Notes: generated from the letters alone by a model not told the origin. A DNA stretch of 64,000 bases from an uncultured Flavobacteriaceae bacterium (GCA_949372605.1 CASIAE010000008.1:62001-126000), one strand, 5' to 3'. Shown: positions 1 through 8,479, numbered from the stretch's first letter. Numbers and translations: made by a program.

Positions 1-672
1 TGGCAAGTCAATGAATGGATAAAAAAAGCAGTAGTGCTTTATTTTCCTATTCAAAAGATGGAAACTTTCGAAGCTGGTCCTATGGAGTTTCATGACAAGA
101 TGCCTTTAAAAAGAGGTTATAAAGAAAAAGGAATTCGTGTAGTCCCACATGCGGTGGCAAGACATGGCGCTTACATCTCAAGGGGTGTAATTCTTATGCC
201 AAGTTATGTCAACATCGGTGCTTATGTCGATGAAGGATCTATGGTGGATACTTGGGCAACGGTGGGTAGTTGCGCTCAAATCGGAAAAAATGTTCACCTC
301 AGTGGTGGTGTTGGTATCGGAGGTGTGCTCGAACCCCTTCAAGCGGCACCAGTTATAATCGAAGACAATGCATTCGTAGGTTCTCGCTGTATTGTAGTAG
401 AAGGAGTTAGGGTAGGAAAAGAAGCTGTATTAGGCGCCAATGTTGTACTAACTGCTTCTACAAAAATCATTGATGTATCGGGTCCTAGCCCAATTGAATA
501 CAAAGGTGAAGTACCTGAGCGTTCTGTCGTTATTCCTGGAACTTATACCAAAACTTTCCCTGCAGGCAATTATCAAGTACCTTGTGCACTTATCATTGGT
601 AAAAGAAAAGAAAGTACTGATAAGAAAACATCTTTAAATAATGCGCTTCGAGAGCACAACGTTGCGGTTTAA
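1..672 (+). CDS. dapD: 2,3,4,5-tetrahydropyridine-2,6-dicarboxylate N-succinyltransferase (5' end outside window)
   Basis: Succinylates tetrahydrodipicolinate in the succinylase branch of lysine/meso-diaminopimelate synthesis, in the cytoplasm. The frame is open from base 1, and the first codons read WQVNEWIKKAV, matching the family's conserved segment just before the left-handed beta helix, so the true start lies left of the window. The GTG at 34 is internal and should not be used. Hexapeptide-type repeats follow (for example VNIGAYVDEGSMVDTWATVG and AFVGSRCIVVEGVRVG). About 223 residues are visible of a family length near 270. A later step of the same pathway, lysA, lies at 9.8 kb. Identification is by family recognition. 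Confidence 0.95.
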   Translation, partial: WQVNEWIKKAVVLYFPIQKMETFEAGPMEFHDKMPLKRGYKEKGIRVVPHAVARHGAYISRGVILMPSYVNIGAYVDEGSMVDTWATVGSCAQIGKNVHLSGGVGIGGVLEPLQAAPVIIEDNAFVGSRCIVVEGVRVGKEAVLGANVVLTASTKIIDVSGPSPIEYKGEVPERSVVIPGTYTKTFPAGNYQVPCALIIGKRKESTDKKTSLNNALREHNVAV

Positions 673-766
673 AAAAAGTTATATCATTCCTTTTTAGAGG
701 TGGATAATATATCAATTAAGGACCTGTTGATCTATCGATGAATGGGTTCAAAGAATCATAAATTTT

Positions 767-774
767 TACTTTTG
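767..774 (+). promoter_or_regulatory. Candidate Bacteroidota -7 box for the Sua5-type gene
   Basis: TACTTTTG fits the TAnnTTTG core of Bacteroidota housekeeping promoters. It ends only 8 bases before the ATG at 783, so a transcript starting about 7 bases downstream would have almost no leader. No convincing TTTG -33 box sits at the usual distance. Inference from motif only. Confidence 0.35.
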
Positions 775-782
775 TAAGATAT

Positions 783-1334
783 ATGGATACCGACCAAGCT
801 GTAAACTATTTAAAGGAGGGTAAATTAATTCTTTCAGCAACGGATACCATCTGGGGCATCATGTGTGACGCTACATCTGAAAAAGCAGTTGAAAAAGTTT
901 ATCAGTTAAAAAAAAGATCAGAGACTAAATCGATGGTTTGCATGGTGTCAGATTTAAACATGCTAGATCAGTTTCTTGAAAAAAAAACAGAGATTCCAGA
1001 GGAATTTATAAATGATAAAAGACCAACTACCATTATTTATCCAAATTCAAAAGGAATTGCAAAAAATGTAATTTCTTCAGACAATACTGTCGCAATTAGA
1101 ATCGTAAAACATTATTTTTGTAATTCATTAATTGTTGCATTTGGAAAGCCAGTAGTTTCTACATCTGCAAATATTAGTGGTCAGGCACATCCAAAAAAAT
1201 TCGATGAAATATGCGATGAGATAATTAACGGGGTTGATTTGATAATCGATTTAGATAAAAACCTAATCAGTAATATTCCATCGAGAATAATAAAAATTAC
1301 TCCCTCGGGAGTAATAACCACACTAAGGGAATAA
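783..1334 (+). CDS. Sua5/YciO/YrdC-family L-threonylcarbamoyladenylate synthase
   Basis: Predicted to make threonylcarbamoyl-AMP from threonine, bicarbonate and ATP for the t6A37 modification of ANN-decoding tRNAs. The 183-aa protein spans a single YrdC domain. Visible signatures are the N-terminal LSATDTIWGI strand/turn (residues 17-26), the KKRSETKSM basic loop (about 43-51) and STSANISGQ near residue 125-133. It is short and lacks the C-terminal Sua5 domain, so it resembles TsaC/YrdC more than full Sua5. It lies one base upstream of cca, suggesting a tRNA-maturation operon. YciO-type paralogues of unknown role cannot be excluded. Confidence 0.88.
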   Translation: MDTDQAVNYLKEGKLILSATDTIWGIMCDATSEKAVEKVYQLKKRSETKSMVCMVSDLNMLDQFLEKKTEIPEEFINDKRPTTIIYPNSKGIAKNVISSDNTVAIRIVKHYFCNSLIVAFGKPVVSTSANISGQAHPKKFDEICDEIINGVDLIIDLDKNLISNIPSRIIKITPSGVITTLRE

Positions 1335-1335
1335 C

Positions 1336-2766
1336 ATGCTAAATAAAGATTTTAGCCAAATATTAGAACTAGCGGTTTTTCAGGTACTCATTGCATGTAC
1401 CTCAGAAACAAAAATAGAAAGCTATGTTGTTGGTGGTTTTGTGAGAGACCATTTGTTGGGAAGAAAATCTGGACCGGACATCGACATCGTTTCTGTCGGA
1501 TCTGGTATTGATCTTGCCAAAGTCGTACAGAGAAAACTCCCTGGAGCACGACCTGTTCAAGTTTTTAAATCCTATGGTACAGCTATGGTACAGTGGAACG
1601 ACATTACGTTGGAGTTTGTAGGTGCACGAAAAGAATCTTACAGCGAGGAGAGTAGAAATCCAGAAGTGACTTCCGGTACTTTAGAAGACGATCAAAACCG
1701 AAGAGATTTTACGATTAACGCACTCGCGATAAGCTTAAACAAGAACAATACTGGAGAATTATTGGATCCTTTTAATGGTGCAGAAGATTTAAAAAACGGC
1801 ATCATTAAAACCCCGCTTGATCCTTCAATTACATATTCCGATGATCCACTTCGAATGCTTCGTGCCATTCGTTTTGCTTCTCAACTAAATTTTGAAATCG
1901 AAAGCAGATCCTTAAACGCGATTAAGGAAAATGCTGAGCGCATTGACATCATCACCAACGAGCGCATCGTTGAAGAATTAAATAAAATATTATTAACGTC
2001 TGAACCTTCGAGAGGATTTCTATTGTTAGAAGTAAATGGTTTATTGGAAAAAATCCTACCCGAATTGACCGAACTTAAAGGAATTGAGGAAATACAAGGT
2101 CAGCTACATAAAGATAACTTTTACCACACCCTTGAGGTTGTGGACAACATCTGTCCAAACACCGATAATCTTTGGCTAAGGTGGGGTGCATTGCTTCATG
2201 ACATTGGGAAAGCTCCAACAAAGAAATTCAGTCAAAAAGTAGGATGGACTTTTCATTCTCATGAATTTGTGGGCTCAAAAATGGTTTATCGGTTGTTCAA
2301 AAGACTTAAAATGCCACTGAATGAGAAAATGAAATACGTTCAAAGGTTAGTTTTTATGAGTTCGCGTCCTATTATTATTTCAGAGGATATCGTCACTGAT
2401 GCAGCCATTCGCAGGCTTATTTTTGATGCAGGAACGATTCTAGAAGACCTCATCACACTTTGCGAAGCAGACATTACGACTAAAAACCCCAAACGTTTTC
2501 AACGGTATCATGATAATTTTAAAGTCGTTAGAAAAAAGATTGTTGAAGTAGAGGAACGTGATCGAGTAAGGAATTTTCAACCGCCAATTACGGGTGAAAT
2601 TATCATGGAACATTTCAATTTAAGCCCCTGTAAAGAAATTGGAATTATAAAAGAATTCATCAAAGAAGCCATCTTGGAAGGTCAAATTCCCAACGAATAC
2701 GAAGCTGCATATAATTTAATGCTTGAAAAAGGAAACGAAATAGGACTCAAACCAAATGAAAAATAA
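1336..2766 (+). CDS. cca: CCA tRNA nucleotidyltransferase / poly(A) polymerase family with HD domain
   Basis: Adds or repairs the 3' CCA end of tRNAs. The 476-aa protein has the class II nucleotidyltransferase head with GGFVRD (33-38) and the metal-binding DID (48-50), the RRDFTINAL motif (122-130) and the DDPLRMLRAIRFA motif (about 169-181). A C-terminal HD phosphohydrolase-like region has HDIGKAP (288-294). ATG at 1336 follows the Sua5-type stop by one base, and the 3' end overlaps the haem A synthase gene by 11 bases, so the three are probably co-transcribed. From sequence alone a pure poly(A) polymerase cannot be ruled out, but this family is the usual CCA enzyme in flavobacteria. Confidence 0.92.
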   Translation: MLNKDFSQILELAVFQVLIACTSETKIESYVVGGFVRDHLLGRKSGPDIDIVSVGSGIDLAKVVQRKLPGARPVQVFKSYGTAMVQWNDITLEFVGARKESYSEESRNPEVTSGTLEDDQNRRDFTINALAISLNKNNTGELLDPFNGAEDLKNGIIKTPLDPSITYSDDPLRMLRAIRFASQLNFEIESRSLNAIKENAERIDIITNERIVEELNKILLTSEPSRGFLLLEVNGLLEKILPELTELKGIEEIQGQLHKDNFYHTLEVVDNICPNTDNLWLRWGALLHDIGKAPTKKFSQKVGWTFHSHEFVGSKMVYRLFKRLKMPLNEKMKYVQRLVFMSSRPIIISEDIVTDAAIRRLIFDAGTILEDLITLCEADITTKNPKRFQRYHDNFKVVRKKIVEVEERDRVRNFQPPITGEIIMEHFNLSPCKEIGIIKEFIKEAILEGQIPNEYEAAYNLMLEKGNEIGLKPNEK

Positions 2767-3769
2767 CCTTATAACATTTATTAAAATATCATTGATACTC
2801 GTCTACCTCGTCATTGCTGCGGGTGCGATTGTCAGAATGACTGGAAGCGGAATGGGCTGTCCAGATTGGCCGAAATGTTTTGGTTATTGGATTCCTCCAA
2901 CTGAAAGAGCCCAACTAGATTGGAAAGCAGATCATTTCTACGAAAAGGAAAAAGTTATTATCGTTGATGAAAGTTTAAGACTAGCCAAACAAGATTTCAC
3001 CTCATCAGGTCAATTCAACCCTAACCATTGGGAGCTATATACCCAACACAATTATGCACTTTTTAACCCCTACCAAACCTGGATTGAGTACATCAACAGA
3101 CTGTTTGGTGCACTTGCTGGTTTAGCCACTTTATTGCTAGCTGTTTCATCGTTGTGGAGTTGGAAAAAAAACAAAAGCATCACACTCATTTCTTTTGCAA
3201 TTGTTTTTGGAATGGGATTTCAGGCGTGGTTGGGCAAGGTTGTTGTAGATTCGAATTTGACACCCCACAAGATCACAGTTCACATGGGCATGGCTTTGCT
3301 TATTGTTCTGGGGTTAGTAATTCTACTATTCATAACTTCTCGAAAAAACAACACAATTAAAATAAGACCCTTTTTAAAATATGTTTCTTTAGGTGCCATA
3401 TTACTAACTTTATTCCAAATCGGATTGGGAACTCAGGTCAGGCAATATGTAGACTTAAAAATGCACGCATCGTCAAGCGGATGGCTTGATCAAGCTCCAA
3501 TTAAATTCTATGTTCACAGGAGTTTGTCTCTTTTGGTTGTTGGAATACACCTTTATCTTTTATTTAAATTAAGGCAATTAAAAATTAATCTTGGTGTTTT
3601 CAAAACCATCCTATTTCTAATTGGTCTTGAAATCTTAACCGGTATCTTGATGTATTATTTTGACTTTCCTTTTAGTTCTCAACCCCTTCACTTAATTATT
3701 GCTGCACTATTATTTGGAGCGCAATCATTTTTTAATTTACAACTAATTTCAAAAAAAACGACTCGATGA
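2756..3769 (+). CDS. ctaA: COX15/CtaA-family haem A synthase
   Basis: Membrane enzyme that oxidises haem O to haem A for aa3-type cytochrome oxidase. It is 337 aa with about eight hydrophobic segments. The N-terminal GAIVRMTGSGMGCPDWPKCF block is diagnostic of COX15/CtaA. Candidate haem-ligand histidines sit in TPHKITVHMG, KFYVHRSLSL and SQPLHLIIA. The loop with paired Cys-type residues (CPDWPKC) follows helix 1, and a long extracytoplasmic loop follows it. It overlaps cca by 11 bases and the next gene by 4 (ATGA), indicating translational coupling. No other haem or oxidase gene is in the window. Confidence 0.92.
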   Translation: MKNNLITFIKISLILVYLVIAAGAIVRMTGSGMGCPDWPKCFGYWIPPTERAQLDWKADHFYEKEKVIIVDESLRLAKQDFTSSGQFNPNHWELYTQHNYALFNPYQTWIEYINRLFGALAGLATLLLAVSSLWSWKKNKSITLISFAIVFGMGFQAWLGKVVVDSNLTPHKITVHMGMALLIVLGLVILLFITSRKNNTIKIRPFLKYVSLGAILLTLFQIGLGTQVRQYVDLKMHASSSGWLDQAPIKFYVHRSLSLLVVGIHLYLLFKLRQLKINLGVFKTILFLIGLEILTGILMYYFDFPFSSQPLHLIIAALLFGAQSFFNLQLISKKTTR

Positions 3770-4266
3770 TTTATAGAATGAGAATTATTCTGGATGTTGA
3801 AGATGATGTAATTCGAGACATTGAAATCAAGGAGAGAGCAACACTTGAACAGCTGCACGATACCATCTCTCAATCATTTGGATTCCTAGGCTGTGAAATG
3901 GCGTCCTTTTATCAATCCGATGCAAATTGGGAGCAAGGAGAAGAACTTCCTTTGATGGACATGGGCAATGGTGATCTTCCAATGAATAAAACTCTATTAT
4001 CCGAAATATTCATTGAAGGAACTCAACATTTAATTTATGTATATGATTTTTTAAATCTTTGGACATTTTTTGTTGAAGTGATTGAAAACTCTGAAAACGA
4101 TGCCAACAAAGACTATCCTGTTATGATTTTCTCACATGGCGAAGTCCCTGAAGCCTCACCAATAAAAGAATTTAAGTCAAAAGAAGCACTTGAAGATGGC
4201 TTTTTAGGAGAAGAAGATTTAGACGATGATTTGGAAGATGAGATTGATCCTGATAGTTTTTATTAA
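3766..4266 (+). CDS. pRiA4b Orf3-like (IS1096 TnpR-like) domain protein
   Basis: A 166-aa protein with the plasmid pRiA4b Orf3-like fold: N-terminal MRIILDVEDDVIRDIEI, then ATLEQLHDTISQSFGF and a conserved aromatic LIYVYDFLNLWTFFVEV (about residues 85-101). The C-terminus is strongly acidic (roughly the last 25 residues). Function is unknown. Despite the domain's name, nothing mobile surrounds it, and it looks like a resident gene. Its ATG overlaps the stop of the haem A synthase gene (ATGA), so it is probably the last gene of that operon. It converges on the next minus-strand gene with a 4-base overlap at the stops. Met5 (MRIILD) is an alternative start. Confidence 0.7.
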   Translation: MIYRMRIILDVEDDVIRDIEIKERATLEQLHDTISQSFGFLGCEMASFYQSDANWEQGEELPLMDMGNGDLPMNKTLLSEIFIEGTQHLIYVYDFLNLWTFFVEVIENSENDANKDYPVMIFSHGEVPEASPIKEFKSKEALEDGFLGEEDLDDDLEDEIDPDSFY

Positions 4267-5324
4267 AGTAGGTCACTCAAACTGACATTCTCATAATTTC
4301 TTCTAGTATAATCAAATGCGGCTTGCATTAAATCTCCCATAGATTTACTTTCTTTAAAGGCAGCATCCTTGGTGAAAATATAGATTTCATTTTTTAACCG
4401 CTCCAAATTCTCTTCCAAAGAAAGCACATCACCTTTCATAATTTCTATTAAATATTCAATACGATTTCCTGAATTAATCAACCTTCGGGAGACCGTAGAA
4501 CGCTCTTCAATTTTGTATTGACTTATGGAGTCATGGCTTAGTTTTTCTCTAATGACGGTCATCAAGGGGAAGTTCTCTTTAAAAAACTGGGGCCGATAGA
4601 CTGAAAATCTTCCTTCAAAACACTGTTGGTCAAAATCAATTGCTCGGATTTTGTAGATGACATGATCAAAATCATGAATAGGGATCACGACATAATTATA
4701 GGCACGCATATCGCCTAACAATCGAATCATACAGCGTTCAATAAACTTCACATATTCTTTGGCGATTTGAGCTTTTTCAGCGGGTGTACATTTAGGCAAA
4801 AATTCTTTGATAAACACATCTCCAGGAATTCCAGCAATATGCTCTTCAATCAAAGTGGTATTGTTAGTTAAGAAATTTATATTATGAGGTGAAAGCATGT
4901 GCTCAAATTCAAGACCATAGACCCGAGAAGCATCGGCTTTTTTTACATAGAAATAAGTGAAGTTATCATTAAGTATGTTACGAATCTTAATTCGAAAAGG
5001 TTTCGAATTTCCAAACGTACAGTAATCAATGGCATCTATACTCAAATCTGGAATAGAAGAAGAGTTTCCATCAGAGTGGAGCAAGGTGTATAAGGTTTTT
5101 AAAAATAGATCTATTTCATTCCTTTCAGAGTCAGAATAAAAAACACTTACCCACAAAGTATCTTTGTCATTTTTGTCAAAAACCGCCACAGAACCCTTAA
5201 AGCGAAGCAAGTCATCGTACCCTATGATTGACTCCATCCAACGGTCGTACTTTTTAAGAAAATGTTTGAGGTTATCGGAGATGGGATAAAATGGTTTCTT
5301 TTTAGAAATTAATTTTTCCTCCAT
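4263..5324 (-). CDS. Conserved hypothetical protein with kinase-like catalytic motifs
   Basis: 353 aa, cytoplasmic, no signal peptide or membrane segment. I do not recognise a named family. Two spaced motifs recall protein-kinase-like folds: LLGDMRAYNYVV (about residues 198-209), similar to a catalytic loop with D and N, and about 20 residues later IRAIDFDQQCF, similar to the DFD/DFG metal-binding strand. The upstream third (IDAIDYCTFGNSKPFRIKIR, TYFYVKKADASRVYGLE) could hold the nucleotide-binding strand and lysine (FYVKKAD). It is divergent from uvrB. The kinase-like reading is inference from motif spacing; no substrate is suggested. Confidence 0.6.
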   Translation of the reverse strand: MEEKLISKKKPFYPISDNLKHFLKKYDRWMESIIGYDDLLRFKGSVAVFDKNDKDTLWVSVFYSDSERNEIDLFLKTLYTLLHSDGNSSSIPDLSIDAIDYCTFGNSKPFRIKIRNILNDNFTYFYVKKADASRVYGLEFEHMLSPHNINFLTNNTTLIEEHIAGIPGDVFIKEFLPKCTPAEKAQIAKEYVKFIERCMIRLLGDMRAYNYVVIPIHDFDHVIYKIRAIDFDQQCFEGRFSVYRPQFFKENFPLMTVIREKLSHDSISQYKIEERSTVSRRLINSGNRIEYLIEIMKGDVLSLEENLERLKNEIYIFTKDAAFKESKSMGDLMQAAFDYTRRNYENVSLSDLL

Positions 5325-5422
5325 GGTGTTGCTTTTACCAAAAATACTATCTTTTTTAAAATAAATATTGTTTTTATAGCCAGAACCTAGTTAAATAAAA
5401 CAAACCAAAACATGCCTTTTAA

Positions 5423-5454
5423 ATTGCGTGTAGCAGATTTTAACTTTAATTTCG
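5423..5454 (+). promoter_or_regulatory. Candidate Bacteroidota promoter for uvrB
   Basis: ATTG (5423-5426), a 20-base spacer and TAATTTCG (5447-5454) fit the TTTG-N19-21-TAnnTTTG pattern with one mismatch in each box. The -7 box ends 4 bases before the uvrB ATG at 5459, so the predicted start site falls at or beside the start codon. The transcript would then be leaderless or nearly so. Inference only. Confidence 0.45.
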
Positions 5455-5458
5455 TGTA

Positions 5459-7447
5459 ATGGATTTCAATATACAATCCGATTTTATTCCGACAGGAGAT
5501 CAACCCAAAGCCATAAAGCAAATTACGGATGGTTTTGCTGCGGGTGACCCTTTTATTACACTTCAAGGGGTTACGGGATCTGGAAAAACTTTCACGGTGG
5601 CCAATGCAATTCAGGAATTGCAGCGCCCTACCTTGGTGTTGGCGCACAATAAAACTCTTGCAGCACAATTATATTCTGAGTTCAAGCAATTTTTTCCTGA
5701 GAATGCCGTGGAATATTTTGTTTCCTATTATGATTATTATCAACCTGAAGCTTACATCCCATCCAGTGGATTGTTCATCGAAAAGGATCTTTCCATCAAT
5801 GAAGAAATAGAAAAACTCAGATTGAGCACAACCTCCTCACTCCTCTCGGGAAGAAGAGATGTTTTAGTGATTGCTTCGGTTTCCTGTTTATATGGCATTG
5901 GGAACCCTGTAGAGTTTCAAAAAAATGTTATTGAGGTTGAAAAAAATCAAGTGATTTCAAGAACACAGTTGCTTCATAGTTTGGTGCAGAGTCTTTATTC
6001 CAGAACAACTGCTGAATTTGCACGCGGTAATTTCAGAGTAAACGGAGACGTTATTGATGTTTTTCCAGGTTATGCTGACATCGCTTACAAACTCCATTTC
6101 TTTGGTGATGAGATTGAAGAAATTGAATCCTTTGATCCCATCGAAAACAAAATTCTTGAAAAATTTGACAAGGTGAATTTCTTCCCGGCAAACATGTTTG
6201 TCACCTCTCCTGATATTCTTCAAAATGCCATTCATTCCATTCAAGAAGACATGGTCAAACAAGTTGATTATTTTCGGGAAATGGGGAGTTTTTTAGAAGC
6301 CAAAAGGTTACAGGAAAGAACTGAATTTGACTTGGAAATGATTCGTGAATTGGGTTATTGTTCAGGGATTGAAAACTATTCTCGTTACTTGGATGGACGC
6401 GCCCCGGGATCACGGCCTTTCTGTTTACTCGATTATTTTCCGAAAGACTTTTTAATGGTGGTTGACGAAAGTCACGTCACCCTATCCCAAGTTCACGCAA
6501 TGTATGGTGGAGACAGAAGTCGCAAAGAAAACCTAGTTAATTATGGTTTTAGACTTCCCGCAGCCATGGACAATCGTCCATTAAAATTTGAAGAATTTGA
6601 GGGAATCGTCAACCAAGTACTTTATGTCAGTGCAACTCCTTCTGATTATGAACTTAAAAAAACGGAAGGTGTTTTTGTAGAGCAAATTATTCGCCCAACG
6701 GGTTTACTTGACCCCATCATCGAAGTGCGTCCAAGTCTCAATCAAATTGATGATTTAATTGAAGAAATACAAATCCGTGTTGAAAAAGACGAACGTACTT
6801 TGGTCACCACATTGACCAAAAGAATGGCAGAAGAACTTACAAAATATTTAAGTCGAGTCAACATTCGTTGTCGTTACATTCACAGTGATGTGGATACTTT
6901 AGAGCGCGTTGAGATCATGCAAGATTTACGAAAGGGGGTTTTTGACGTATTGGTGGGTGTGAACCTATTGAGAGAAGGCTTGGATTTACCTGAAGTGTCT
7001 TTGGTTGCAATTTTAGACGCAGACAAAGAAGGATTTTTGAGAAGTCACCGATCACTGACACAAACTGTGGGTAGGGCTGCGAGAAACCTCAACGGTAGGG
7101 CCATTCTGTATGCTGATGTTATTACCAAAAGCATAAAAAAGACGATGGACGAAACCGACTACAGAAGAAAAAAGCAACATGCCTATAACGTTAAAAATAA
7201 CTTAAAGCCAGAAGCCCTAAATAAGTCCTTGAATAACGCTTTGTCAAAAAACTCTGTTGCAACCTATGCGCAGGAATTAATCGATAGAAAAGCTGCCAAT
7301 GCCAAGAACCGTTATTTGAGTAAAGAAGAAATTGAAAAGAAAATCAGACTGACAAGAAAAGCTATGGAAACTGCTGCGATAGAGCTCGATTTCCTTCAAG
7401 CAGCTCAATTAAGAGATGAAATAAAAATTCTACAGGAAAATCTATAA
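5459..7447 (+). CDS. uvrB: Excinuclease ABC subunit B
   Basis: DNA helicase-like damage-verification subunit of nucleotide excision repair, acting with UvrA and UvrC. 662 aa, the normal length. Visible features are the N-terminal PTGDQPKAI motif, Walker A GVTGSGKT (37-44), the damage-probing beta-hairpin FVSYYDYYQPEAYIPSS, the DEAD-like box VVDESH, the helicase motif VGVNLLREGLDLPEV with TVGRAAR, and a C-terminal UVR coiled-coil motif (EEIEKKIRLTRKAMETAAIE to the end) that contacts UvrC. The start MDFNIQSDFIPTGDQP matches the family start. It is followed 15 bases later by the disrupted GNAT gene. Confidence 0.98.
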   Translation: MDFNIQSDFIPTGDQPKAIKQITDGFAAGDPFITLQGVTGSGKTFTVANAIQELQRPTLVLAHNKTLAAQLYSEFKQFFPENAVEYFVSYYDYYQPEAYIPSSGLFIEKDLSINEEIEKLRLSTTSSLLSGRRDVLVIASVSCLYGIGNPVEFQKNVIEVEKNQVISRTQLLHSLVQSLYSRTTAEFARGNFRVNGDVIDVFPGYADIAYKLHFFGDEIEEIESFDPIENKILEKFDKVNFFPANMFVTSPDILQNAIHSIQEDMVKQVDYFREMGSFLEAKRLQERTEFDLEMIRELGYCSGIENYSRYLDGRAPGSRPFCLLDYFPKDFLMVVDESHVTLSQVHAMYGGDRSRKENLVNYGFRLPAAMDNRPLKFEEFEGIVNQVLYVSATPSDYELKKTEGVFVEQIIRPTGLLDPIIEVRPSLNQIDDLIEEIQIRVEKDERTLVTTLTKRMAEELTKYLSRVNIRCRYIHSDVDTLERVEIMQDLRKGVFDVLVGVNLLREGLDLPEVSLVAILDADKEGFLRSHRSLTQTVGRAARNLNGRAILYADVITKSIKKTMDETDYRRKKQHAYNVKNNLKPEALNKSLNNALSKNSVATYAQELIDRKAANAKNRYLSKEEIEKKIRLTRKAMETAAIELDFLQAAQLRDEIKILQENL

Positions 7448-7462
7448 TTAAAAGTCAGCGCA

Positions 7463-7898
7463 ATGGAAAACCAAGTCATCAGACTAGAAATAATTGGGAT
7501 TGAATTTGAGAACCAAATCATAAGGCTTAGCAAACAGCTTAATCCTAAGGTCGAAGAAAAGATCCTGATAAAAAGATTTCATCAAATGATTGAAATGGAA
7601 AACTATAACTGTTTTGGATTGTTTGAGAATTCAAGTTTAATTGGAATTTCTAATGGCTGGACAACCAACCGCTTCTATTGCGGAAAACAATTGGAAATTG
7701 ATAATTTGGTGATCGATGAAGAAAAAAGATCCAAAGGTTATGGCGATTTATTTATAAAATATCTTGAAAACTGGTGCAAACAAAGGGAATTATGAAACCA
7801 TTGAATTAAACAGTTACATTAGAAATTCAAAGTCACACAAGTTTTATTTCAACCATGATTTTAAAATAACTGAGTATCATTTTTTTAAGGAACTATAA
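7463..7898 (+). pseudogene. GNAT-family N-acetyltransferase disrupted by a frameshift near 7785-7792
   Basis: The first frame runs from ATG 7463 to a TGA at 7793-7795 (110 aa) and contains the GNAT acetyl-CoA binding region (LEIDNLVIDEEKRSKGYGDL, with KRSKGYG as the R/Q-x-x-G-x-G/A loop). It stops in helix alpha-4. The next frame, read from 7791, continues as YETIELNSYIRNSKSHKFYF plus about 16 residues to TAA at 7896-7898. This is the typical GNAT C-terminus, with its beta-5 strand and the HKFY segment. One extra base, or two missing, in CAAAGGGAATTATGAA would explain it. It is either a recent pseudogene or a sequencing/assembly error at the short G run. The intact product would be about 145 aa with an unknown small-molecule or protein substrate. 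Confidence 0.85.
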
Positions 7899-7926
7899 AA
7901 AGCGGCTTCCTGAGAAGCCGCTTTCT
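7899..7926. terminator. Bidirectional intrinsic terminator between the GNAT gene and hsp20
   Basis: Perfect 10-bp stem AAGCGGCTTC / GAAGCCGCTT (7900-7909 and 7914-7923) with loop CTGA. On the minus strand it is followed by TTTTTATAG, a good U-tract for hsp20. On the plus strand the tail is weaker (CTTTCTTAAA). Confidence 0.85.
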
Positions 7927-7938
7927 TAAATAAAACAA

Positions 7939-8367
7939 TTATTTAATCGCAATGAACTTTTTGGGCTCAGGCAAGGCCTCTTTTACTTTGGGCAATGTCA
8001 CTGTTAAAATCCCACTTTTATACTCCGCTTTAATTTTATCAATCGCAACAGTGTCCGGCAACTTAAATGCACGTTTAAAGTTGTTAAAAACAAACTCACG
8101 AAGGGTGTAATTTTCCTCTTTATTGTTTTCAGGAATTACATTTTCGGTGGCAATCGATAAAACTCCTTCATCCAGTTCGATTGAAAAATCCTCCTTGTTT
8201 TTGCCGGGTGCGGCGAGCTGAAGTCTATAATCGACATCCGATTCAATTACATTCACGGAAGGGGTATCGAAAGGATTGGCATGAAGTGTGTGTCGGCTCC
8301 TGTTATTTAATACTAAATCATCAAAGATTGATGAAAATACGGGTCTTTGTGTTTTTAATAAATGCAT
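7939..8367 (-). CDS. Hsp20/alpha-crystallin family small heat-shock protein
   Basis: ATP-independent holdase chaperone of the cytoplasm. 142 aa. The alpha-crystallin domain covers about residues 40-128, ending in the conserved SGILTVTLPK strand (119-128). DYRLQLAAPGKNKEDFSIEL marks its first strands and ALPEPKKFIAIK is the C-terminal extension. Monocistronic: a strong terminator lies downstream. The 112-base upstream region to sucC holds a perfect 14-bp palindrome and two TGACAA repeats (listed separately), which are candidate stress-control sites. Confidence 0.95.
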   Translation of the reverse strand: MHLLKTQRPVFSSIFDDLVLNNRSRHTLHANPFDTPSVNVIESDVDYRLQLAAPGKNKEDFSIELDEGVLSIATENVIPENNKEENYTLREFVFNNFKRAFKLPDTVAIDKIKAEYKSGILTVTLPKVKEALPEPKKFIAIK

Positions 8368-8420
8368 AATATAAATTTTAATTAAATTAAATTTTCAAAT
8401 AGTTCAATTCAAAATCAATA

Positions 8421-8434
8421 CCAAATGCATTTGG
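8421..8434. promoter_or_regulatory. Perfect palindrome upstream of hsp20 (candidate operator)
   Basis: CCAAATGCATTTGG is a perfect 14-bp palindrome 54 bases upstream of the hsp20 ATG. TGACAA occurs at 8436-8441 and again at 8468-8473, 32 bases apart (about three helical turns). The second copy is part of GACAAGTTGTC (8469-8479), a near-palindrome with a central G. The role as a stress-regulator binding site is inferred from position and symmetry only. Confidence 0.4.
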
Positions 8435-8479
8435 GTGACAATAAGTCGCTTTTTATTAAAAAAATACTGACAAGTTGTC

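Noticed and set aside
34-36. GTG start of dapD at 34
   Set aside because: The frame is open and DapD-like from base 1, so this GTG is internal.
3688-3873. 61-codon minus frame across the ctaA/pRiA4b junction
   Set aside because: Lies over the overlapping stop/start of two good plus-strand genes.
3766-4266. Reading the pRiA4b Orf3-like protein as a transposon gene
   Set aside because: The domain name comes from IS1096/plasmid proteins, but there are no inverted repeats or transposase nearby and the gene is coupled to the haem A synthase gene.
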